DNA of 21,473 nt from Proteobacteria bacterium UBA1844 (GTDB lineage Bacteria; Pseudomonadota; Gammaproteobacteria; Steroidobacterales; Woeseiaceae): the NCBI GenBank assembly GCA_002338615.1, contig DDIS01000098.1, positions 1 to 21,473 of the forward strand, in the 5' to 3' direction. The notes beneath the pieces are model-generated. The model saw only the letters and a list, made by a program, of their open reading frames with translations, was not told the DNA's origin and ran no database searches. Shown piece by piece: positions 15,863-21,473 of the stretch (positions within the stretch are counted from its first letter, which is position 1; each line of letters starts with the position of its first letter). A program made the translations under genes and the position numbers.

Positions 15863-15947
15863 ATGTGACGCGGGCAGTACCGAGACCCGACTGGCGTGAC
15901 GACAATCCCTGCTCGTTCTGCGGGTGTGTTGAACTGGAGTGACTGTG

Positions 15948-16148
15948 ATGAAAGCAATACTATTACTTGCCTGTCTTACGCTGGCGGCTTGTAGCGGCGC
16001 CCGCGATGAAGGCAAAGACACGATTGGCAAGGAAATCGCCGATGATTACCAGGGCGCGATGGACGATGCAGCCAACGTTGAGCAACAGATTCAGCAATCC
16101 AAAGACGACATTGACGCGGCGCTCAAAAAAGCGGAGGGCGAGGACTAG
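15948..16148 (+). CDS. Small lipoprotein, 66 residues, unknown function
   Basis: The protein starts with a short signal peptide ending in lipobox LAAC (Cys15 followed by Ser), so an outer-membrane lipoprotein of about 52 mature residues is expected. The mature part is highly charged and helical in character, with a DDAANVEQQIQQSKDDIDAALKKAE segment that could form an amphipathic helix or short coiled coil. ATG 15948 is chosen since GGAG at 15936-15939 is 8 nt upstream; GTG at 15939 in frame is less likely. I do not recognise a family. It resembles Lpp-like or entericidin-like small lipoproteins only in general architecture, and has no C-terminal lysine of the Lpp kind. Confidence 0.72.
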   Translation: MKAILLLACLTLAACSGARDEGKDTIGKEIADDYQGAMDDAANVEQQIQQSKDDIDAALKKAEGED

Positions 16149-16230
16149 TGGCCTGCGCGACTAGGACCATTGCGTTGACAAGCCCGGCCATAAGCCTGCG
16201 AAGACCGGACCTCCGCTAGATCGGCGCGCC

Positions 16231-18711
16231 ATGACCGCAGGGGGCATCATATTCAGGCCGCTGTACTGGCTGGCCGGCAAATTTTTCGCGCTTTGGGCGC
16301 GGCCGGTCGTGCAGCCGGATATACCGCTTGAGCTGATCACCGACCCCGATGCTGCGATCTGCTACGTGCTCGAAATCGGCGGGCTTGCGGACTTGCTCGC
16401 ACTCGAACGCGCCTCGGAACGTCACGGAATGCCGTCACCCACGCGGCCGCTGAATTACGGCGGCATCCGGGAGTCGGTCAGTTATGTGACGATGCGCAGG
16501 AGCAAAGGACTGTTCGTGAGACGTGCTACGCGTGCCGTGCCGCCGCGCCTCAGCCGCCTCGTTGCGGCATCGAGCCATGCCGACGGACGCGAATTGCTGC
16601 TGGTCCCGGTTGCTATTTACTGGGGTCGCTCGCCTGACAAGGAGCGTTCGCTGTTCAAGCTGCTTTTTTCGGAAAACTGGGACATCGCTGGCCGCACACG
16701 CAAACTGTTCGCGACCCTGCTGCATGGCCGTAACACGCTGCTCCGCTACAGCAAGGCTTTGCCGGTGCAGGCGATAGTCAGCGATGGCCTGGATGCAACC
16801 GTCGCGGTACGCAAGGTTTCCAGAATTCTGCGCGTGCACTTTCGTCAACGGCGTACCGCAACAGTTGGCCCCGATTTGTCCTATCGGCGCGGGCTGATCA
16901 ACCAGGTTTTGTTCGAACCGGGCGTACAGGCGGCAATTGCCGCGGAAGGGGCTGGCAATCCGGGTGCCACGGCAGAGGCGCAACGGAAAGCGCGCGCCTA
17001 TGCACTGGAAATTGCGGCCGATATTTCCTACCCCACTATTCGGGTGGCCGAGCGATTCCTGCGCTGGCTGTGGCTGCGCATCTACGACGGTATCGAGCTT
17101 GAACATATGCACCGCGTGCACGAGGTCGCGAAGGACAAGGAAGTTATTTATGTGCCCTGTCATCGCAGCCACTTCGACTACCTGTTGCTCGGCTACGTCG
17201 TTCATGAGCAGGGGTTCCAGGTCCCCCACGTGGCGGCAGGCATTAACCTGAATATGCCTGTGGTTGGATCCATTCTGCGCCGGGGTGGTGCCTTTTTTCT
17301 GCGCCGCAGCTTCAAGGGCAATCGACTGTACGCAGCGGTATTCGATGCCTACCTGCACAAGATTCTGACACGCGGCTATTCCATCGAATACTTTGTTGAG
17401 GGCGGGCGTTCCAGAACGGGCCGTTTGCTCACACCCAAAGCCGGCATGCTGGCAATGACGGTGAATTCCTACGTCAAGGACCCGAAACGCCCGGTTGTAT
17501 TTGTCCCGGTATATTTCGGCTATGAAAAATTGATCGAGGGCGACTCGTTTATCAATGAACTCGGAGGTGGGGAGAAGAAAGGCGAATCGCTGTTGGGGCT
17601 GATCCGCTCAGTTAAATCCTTGCGCGAGAATTTCGGCAAGGTCTATGTCAATGTCGCGCAGCCAATTGAGCTGGAAGCGATGCTGACCAGCGTCGACCCG
17701 CACTGGCGGGACACTGCGGGCAAGCGCGGCGAGCGTCCACCCTGGCTTGCTGACGTGGTTGACAAGCTGGGCGATGAGATCATGCGGCGTATCAATTCGG
17801 CAGCCGCCGTAACGCCTATCAGCTTGCTCGCCTACGTATTGCTTGCCACGCCAAAACAGCGTATCGGTCTGGATGAGCTACGGCATCAGCTGCAGCTCAG
17901 CAAGGATCTGTTGCGACGATTCCGCTATTCCGAGTCCGTTACGGTACCGGCAATGACGCCGGACGAGATTATCGCGCACGGGGAGAAACTTGAGGTTATC
18001 AGCCGGTCGCCGCACCCGATGGGCGAGGTGATCGACATGAGCGAACAGACGGCCGTGCTGATGACGTACTTTCGCAACAATATTCTGCACCTGCTTGCCG
18101 TGCCGGCCTCGGTTGCCTGCTGCTTTATCCAGGGCCGGCAACTCGAACACGCAGAGCTGCAGCGCCTCGTGCGCCTGATCTACCCGTTCATGCGGAAGGA
18201 GCTGTGGCTCAAGTGGGACTACGAAGACATTGATGACGTGACCACCGAGGCGATCGAAGCGCTGGTTGAAATGGGCATGCTGGCACGCGCCAACAACAAG
18301 AAGAACCTGGTGCGCCCGCCTGCCGGGTCCGCGAAGGCCTACCAGTTACTGATGCTTGGTCAATCCATGGTGCCGATGTTGCAGCGCTTCTACCTGGTCA
18401 TCGCCATCCTGGTTCGCAATGGCACCGGTACCTTGTCACGTACCCGTCTCGAGGTCCTGTGCGAACAGAGTGCGGAGCGCCTTTCGATGATTTACGGATT
18501 GCATTCACCCGACTTCTTCAACAGGGCATTGTTCCAGGACTTTATTCGCGGACTCCGGGACCAGGACGTATTGCGAAGGAATGCGGAGGGCAAGCTCGAG
18601 TTCGACGAAAGTATCGAAAGCATTGGCGCAGACGCGCGGCTGGTACTCGGCGAGGAAATCAGGCATTCCATTCTTTCTCTGACGTTCGTGGAAGGGCAGG
18701 AAGAAGAGTGA
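16231..18711 (+). CDS. plsB: Glycerol-3-phosphate 1-O-acyltransferase PlsB
   Basis: This 826-residue enzyme transfers an acyl chain from acyl-ACP or acyl-CoA to sn-glycerol 3-phosphate, the first step of phospholipid synthesis, at the inner membrane. Its length is close to the 807 residues of E. coli PlsB. Acyltransferase block I is HRSHFD (His311-Asp316, the HX4D catalytic motif); block II is GAFFLRRSFKG; block III is EGGRSRTG from Glu390; block IV is FVPVYFGYEKL. A long N-terminal domain and a helical C-terminal domain fit the family. ATG 16231 has no strong ribosome site, but the protein N-terminus (RPLYWLAGKFFALW) fits PlsB. It overlaps trhO by 4 nt at its stop. Confidence 0.97.
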   Translation: MTAGGIIFRPLYWLAGKFFALWARPVVQPDIPLELITDPDAAICYVLEIGGLADLLALERASERHGMPSPTRPLNYGGIRESVSYVTMRRSKGLFVRRATRAVPPRLSRLVAASSHADGRELLLVPVAIYWGRSPDKERSLFKLLFSENWDIAGRTRKLFATLLHGRNTLLRYSKALPVQAIVSDGLDATVAVRKVSRILRVHFRQRRTATVGPDLSYRRGLINQVLFEPGVQAAIAAEGAGNPGATAEAQRKARAYALEIAADISYPTIRVAERFLRWLWLRIYDGIELEHMHRVHEVAKDKEVIYVPCHRSHFDYLLLGYVVHEQGFQVPHVAAGINLNMPVVGSILRRGGAFFLRRSFKGNRLYAAVFDAYLHKILTRGYSIEYFVEGGRSRTGRLLTPKAGMLAMTVNSYVKDPKRPVVFVPVYFGYEKLIEGDSFINELGGGEKKGESLLGLIRSVKSLRENFGKVYVNVAQPIELEAMLTSVDPHWRDTAGKRGERPPWLADVVDKLGDEIMRRINSAAAVTPISLLAYVLLATPKQRIGLDELRHQLQLSKDLLRRFRYSESVTVPAMTPDEIIAHGEKLEVISRSPHPMGEVIDMSEQTAVLMTYFRNNILHLLAVPASVACCFIQGRQLEHAELQRLVRLIYPFMRKELWLKWDYEDIDDVTTEAIEALVEMGMLARANNKKNLVRPPAGSAKAYQLLMLGQSMVPMLQRFYLVIAILVRNGTGTLSRTRLEVLCEQSAERLSMIYGLHSPDFFNRALFQDFIRGLRDQDVLRRNAEGKLEFDESIESIGADARLVLGEEIRHSILSLTFVEGQEEE

Positions 18712-19616
18712 AGGTCGCATCGTTCTACTGCTTCCTAGATCTTGCGGAACCGGCCATCCTTCGCGAGGAACTCCTGCGACTGTGTCGCGAACGGAGTCTG
18801 CTCGGTACGATCCTGGTGGCTGAAGAAGGGCTGAACGGTACGCTGGCAGGTAGCGGCGGGGATATCCAACAGATTCTTGACTGGTTGCAAAGGGAGCTGG
18901 GGCTGGATGCCCCGCTTGATGCTCGCTGGACGGATTCGGAAACGGCGCCGTTTCGACATCTGCGGGTACGTTTGAAAAAGGAAATCGTCACCCTTGGCCG
19001 GCCGGATCTCAAACCGCACGAGCGAAGTGGCACCTACGTGGGAGCGGACGAATGGAACGGTTTGCTTGACGATCCGAATGTCCTCGTCATCGATACCCGC
19101 AATCACTATGAACACGAAGTAGGTTCGTTCCCAGGTGCGATCGATCCCGGCACAGACAGTTTTCGCGAGTTTCCAGCGTTTGCCGCCAGGCTCGCGCAAA
19201 CGTCGAAAGACCGACCGCTCGCCATGTTTTGTACCGGCGGAATTCGCTGCGAGAAAGCGACGGCCCTGATGCTGGAGCTGGGGTTCGAAGAGGTATACCA
19301 CTTAAAGGGTGGCATCCTGAATTACCTGAAAGATACGCCAGCCGCGGAAAATCGCTGGGACGGCGAATGCTTTATATTTGATACCCGCGTCGCACTCGAC
19401 AAAGACCTCGCTGACGGCGGCTACGTGCAGTGTCACGCCTGCCGCCGGCCGCTCTCAAACGAAGACCTCCGCTCGCCCGACTATCGGGAGGGTGTCTCCT
19501 GCCCGAAATGCTGCGGTGAACTAGAGGATGAGCGGGCGGCGCGGCTTGAAGAACGTCGCAAACAGGTGGCTCTGGCGACGTTACGCGGTGAGAAGCATAT
19601 CGGGCCGCGGTCCTAG
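18708..19616 (+). CDS. trhO: tRNA uridine-34 hydroxylase TrhO (rhodanese family)
   Basis: TrhO (formerly YceA) makes 5-hydroxyuridine at the wobble position of tRNAs in an oxygen-dependent reaction. The 302-residue protein has an N-terminal acylphosphatase-like domain (ILVAEEGLNGTLAG), a rhodanese domain from about 110 with LVIDTRNHYEHEVG and active-site Cys175 in FCTGGIRCEKA, and a C-terminal CHAC...CPKC pair that may bind zinc. GTG 18708 is the start because the protein then opens with the family's KVASFYCFLDL; the ribosome site is the AGGAAG near 18698. Reading further upstream in this frame would overlap plsB by about 250 nt and adds non-homologous sequence. The GTGA overlap with plsB implies translational coupling. 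Confidence 0.94.
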   Translation: MKVASFYCFLDLAEPAILREELLRLCRERSLLGTILVAEEGLNGTLAGSGGDIQQILDWLQRELGLDAPLDARWTDSETAPFRHLRVRLKKEIVTLGRPDLKPHERSGTYVGADEWNGLLDDPNVLVIDTRNHYEHEVGSFPGAIDPGTDSFREFPAFAARLAQTSKDRPLAMFCTGGIRCEKATALMLELGFEEVYHLKGGILNYLKDTPAAENRWDGECFIFDTRVALDKDLADGGYVQCHACRRPLSNEDLRSPDYREGVSCPKCCGELEDERAARLEERRKQVALATLRGEKHIGPRS

Positions 19617-19631
19617 CCCAGGTTACTTTTC

Positions 19632-19649
19632 CCCGGCTGTCGCGCCGGG
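19632..19649. terminator. Hairpin in the convergent gap after trhO
   Basis: CCCGGC and GCCGGG form a perfect 6-bp stem with a 6-nt loop in the 48-bp gap between two convergent genes. Neither side has a downstream T-run in the correct orientation, so intrinsic termination would be weak; the location is the main support. Confidence 0.35.
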
Positions 19650-19664
19650 CTGCCGGGCACTGCA

Positions 19665-19880
19665 CTATGCATCCAGATCGGGGATTAGCTCGCTCTCCAG
19701 GTTCTTGATCATGTCTTTTAGCAGCAGTTTTCTTTTTTTCAGGCGGCGGATGCGGAGTTGGTCCACCATCGGGTCGTGCTGCAAACGGTCGATCAGGTAA
19801 TCGAGGTCCCGATGGCTGACACGCAGCTCACGCAGGCGTTCCAGGTGCTTGAAAGTGTCGATTTCGACGTCTTGTGTCAT
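19665..19880 (-). CDS. YdcH family (DUF465) small protein
   Basis: This is a 71-residue charged, helical protein of the DUF465/YdcH family. The typical arrangement is present: HLERLRELRVSHRDLDYLIDRL, a short DPMVDQLRIRRLKKRKLLLKD linker-helix and a final helix IKNLESELI. It is predicted to fold as a helical hairpin. The function of the family is not known. The start is ATG 19880, 12 nt after the cysQ stop, so it is probably the last gene of a cysQ transcript although no clear ribosome site is seen. Confidence 0.88.
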   Translation of the reverse strand: MTQDVEIDTFKHLERLRELRVSHRDLDYLIDRLQHDPMVDQLRIRRLKKRKLLLKDMIKNLESELIPDLDA

Positions 19881-19892
19881 AGAAGGGCAATG

Positions 19893-20696
19893 CTACTCGC
19901 GCTCGGGTAACAGCGCCAGCCAGTCACGATCGGGCGCGCCGATCACCACAAACCAGGGATTTAATATATCGTCTTTCTGATTATAGGCGAGTGCTTTGCC
20001 GTTAGTCGTTACGACCTTGCCGCCGGCCTGTTCTACCACGGCCTGTGCGGCGGCCGTGTCCCACTCTGACGTTGGCCCAAGCCGCGGGTACATGTCCGCC
20101 CCGCCTTCTGCAACGACGCAGAACTTTAAGGAGCTGCCCATCGGTACCAGGTCGAACTCGCCAATATTATCGAGGAGGGCATCCAGGCTCGCGCCACGGT
20201 GTGAACGGCTGCCGACGATACGAGGCGGATTACGGCTTGCCTGTGCCACTTTGATTTTCTTCGCATTGGCGCCGTCCTCACGACGCTCGGAGCCGAAGCC
20301 TTCGCAGCCTATGTAAGTCGTCGCGCGCACCGGCACGCGGACTACGCCAATGACCGGAACGCCGTTGACAATGAGCGCGATATTAACTGTGAATTCGCCA
20401 TTTCGATTGACAAATTCACGCGTTCCATCCAGCGGGTCTATAAGCCAGTAGCGGGACCAGCTGCCGCGTTCAGCAAACGGTGGTAACCCGCCTTCCTCGG
20501 AAATGATCGGAATATCCGGTGCGAGTTGCGCGAGCCCGTCTACGATGGTGTTGTGCGCTGCGAGGTCGGCCTGTGTGAGCGGCGACTTGTCGTCTTTGCT
20601 TTGCACGTCGAAGTCGGTTGCGTACACTTCGAGGATCCGGTGACCAGCCGCAGCGGCCAGTTTGGCCAACGGCTCAATCATTTCCAGGTAGTTCAT
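19893..20696 (-). CDS. cysQ: 3'(2'),5'-bisphosphate nucleotidase CysQ
   Basis: This 267-residue enzyme of the inositol monophosphatase superfamily hydrolyses adenosine 3',5'-bisphosphate (PAP) to AMP, removing an inhibitor produced in sulfate assimilation and acyl-carrier-protein metabolism. Metal-binding motifs are SEE (66-68), DPLDGT (87-92) and WDTAAAQAVVEQAGG near the C-terminus. The start is ATG 20696: AAGGAG lies 7 nt upstream on the minus strand (plus-strand 20704-20709), whereas the neighbouring ATG at 20700 is in another frame. The gene is divergent from the nucleotidase gene, 45 bp away. Cytoplasmic, and no anomalies in key residues. Confidence 0.95.
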   Translation of the reverse strand: MNYLEMIEPLAKLAAAAGHRILEVYATDFDVQSKDDKSPLTQADLAAHNTIVDGLAQLAPDIPIISEEGGLPPFAERGSWSRYWLIDPLDGTREFVNRNGEFTVNIALIVNGVPVIGVVRVPVRATTYIGCEGFGSERREDGANAKKIKVAQASRNPPRIVGSRSHRGASLDALLDNIGEFDLVPMGSSLKFCVVAEGGADMYPRLGPTSEWDTAAAQAVVEQAGGKVVTTNGKALAYNQKDDILNPWFVVIGAPDRDWLALLPERE

Positions 20697-20741
20697 CCAT
20701 GTTCTCCTTGAGATCCGTAAGCAGCGGTGCAGTATAGAGCA

Positions 20742-21404
20742 GTGAAAAACGATCCGAAAACCTTACTCGATGATTGTGACACGCTAATGCTCGACATGGA
20801 CGGCACAATCCTCGATCTTGCTTTCGATAATTATATGTGGCTCGAGCATGTACCCGAGCGCTATGCGATGTTGCATTCCATAGCTCCCAGTGAGGCACGC
20901 AGGAAACTGACCGCGACATTTCGTGCAATGCAGGGGCGTCTCGAATGGTACTGCCTTGATCACTGGAGTGAGCAGCTGGGTCTGGATATGGTGGCTTTGC
21001 ACCGGGAGCAGAATCACCGCATAGGCTACCTGCCGGGCGCCGAAAGGTTCCTGAAGATGGTACGGGAACGCAATCTGCGCCTGCTGCTTGTGACCAATTC
21101 ACACCGCGACACCCTGTCGATCAAGAACGAGGTAACGAGCGTGACGAGCTACTTTGACCAGGTCTACCTGTCGCACAATTTCGGTGTCCCCAAGGAAACA
21201 CAGGAGTTCTGGCAGGGCCTCGCGGCAATTGAGAACTTTGATCCGGCAAGAACACTGTTCATTGACGACTCTGCGCCGGTTCTAAAGAGTGCACATGAGT
21301 TTGGTGTCCGGATGCTGCTTGAACTCACGCGACCCGACACGCGCAAGCCTGTGCGGCAAAACAGCGCATTTGGGGGCCTCGAGCGGCTCGAGCTCCTTTT
21401 GTGA
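20742..21404 (+). CDS. yrfG: HAD-family GMP/IMP nucleotidase (YrfG-like)
   Basis: This 220-residue HAD hydrolase closely resembles E. coli YrfG (222 residues), which dephosphorylates purine mononucleotides such as GMP and IMP. HAD motif I is DMDGT (Asp18 nucleophile, Asp20 acid/base); motif II is LLVTNSH; motif III/IV is the Lys of GVPKE with FIDDSAPVL. Shared family signatures are LDLAFDNYMWLEHVPE and WYCLDHWSEQLGLD. The start is ambiguous: GTG 20742 gives the expected length; GTG 20727 would add five residues. It is head-to-head with cysQ, with only 45 bp between the proposed starts, so both promoters must be compact or overlap the genes. Confidence 0.92.
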   Translation: MKNDPKTLLDDCDTLMLDMDGTILDLAFDNYMWLEHVPERYAMLHSIAPSEARRKLTATFRAMQGRLEWYCLDHWSEQLGLDMVALHREQNHRIGYLPGAERFLKMVRERNLRLLLVTNSHRDTLSIKNEVTSVTSYFDQVYLSHNFGVPKETQEFWQGLAAIENFDPARTLFIDDSAPVLKSAHEFGVRMLLELTRPDTRKPVRQNSAFGGLERLELLL

Positions 21405-21473
21405 TGTAAGCAACGACTGCACGCAGCCTTTCGCCATCGCGAGTCAGCGTGTCGAATCGCGGCAGGATGCCGC
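21405..21473. other. Window edge, no confident gene
   Basis: The last 69 bp contain no clear plus-strand start. A minus-strand frame is open from the edge (GILPRFDTLTRDGERLRAVV) and continues about 80 nt into the yrfG 3' end before a TGA near 21324. It could be the C-terminus of a convergent gene, but I recognise no family in it. Confidence 0.2.

Noticed and set aside
14759..16030. 423-codon minus-strand open frame spanning GTPase, ATL, hydrolase and lipoprotein genes
   Set aside because: It crosses several well-supported plus-strand genes and the 32-bp duplication and shows no domain.
18459..18707. Upstream extension of the trhO frame
   Set aside because: It overlaps the plsB C-terminus and lacks homology; the family N-terminus begins at GTG 18708.
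21324..21473. C-terminus of a minus-strand gene at the window edge
   Set aside because: The frame is open, but too short to identify and it would overlap yrfG by about 80 nt; listed only as an uncertain edge region.

Overview
The window looks like chromosomal DNA of a GC-rich, Gram-negative gammaproteobacterium. SohB, PlsB (the acyltransferase with an HX4D motif), TrhO, CysQ and a YrfG-type nucleotidase are all gammaproteobacterial housekeeping genes. Five predicted proteins carry lipoboxes and one carries a twin-arginine signal, as expected for an organism with an outer membrane. I cannot fix the genus; the DUF1800/DUF1501/DUF885 content fits environmental lineages better than enteric bacteria, which is an inference.

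Layout. (1) Bases 1-4259, plus strand: the 3' part of lipA, sohB, an M48 metalloprotease lipoprotein and a LysM/YkuD L,D-transpeptidase lipoprotein, mostly envelope maintenance. (2) 4256-5326, minus strand: a PLP enzyme of the ACC deaminase/D-cysteine desulfhydrase family, whose stop codon shares a CTAG with the transpeptidase stop. (3) 5561-7147: a contractile tail-sheath-like protein with no other tail gene in the window, the most unexpected gene here. (4) 7254-12133: a DUF1800 lipoprotein, a Tat-exported DUF1501 protein and a DUF885 lipoprotein peptidase, all predicted to be exported. (5) 12152-15289: two tandem GTPases with hydrophobic C-termini, the second starting 77 nt inside the first, followed with a TGATG junction by an alkyltransferase-like (ATL) DNA-repair protein. 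(6) 15362-16148: a small alpha/beta hydrolase preceded by a perfect 32-bp tandem duplication of its own start region, then a 66-residue lipoprotein. (7) 16231-19616: plsB and trhO, overlapping by 4 nt. (8) 19665-21404: ydcH-like and cysQ on the minus strand and yrfG-like on the plus strand, divergent from cysQ.

Most genes are ordinary. The parts worth following are the solitary sheath gene beside the DUF1800/DUF1501 pair, the overlapping GTPase pair, and the duplicated translation-start region that creates an 11-codon upstream reading frame overlapping the hydrolase start. No rRNA, tRNA, insertion sequence, CRISPR array or integrase was recognised. No gap between genes exceeds 300 bp; the longest is the 234-bp divergent region 5327-5560.
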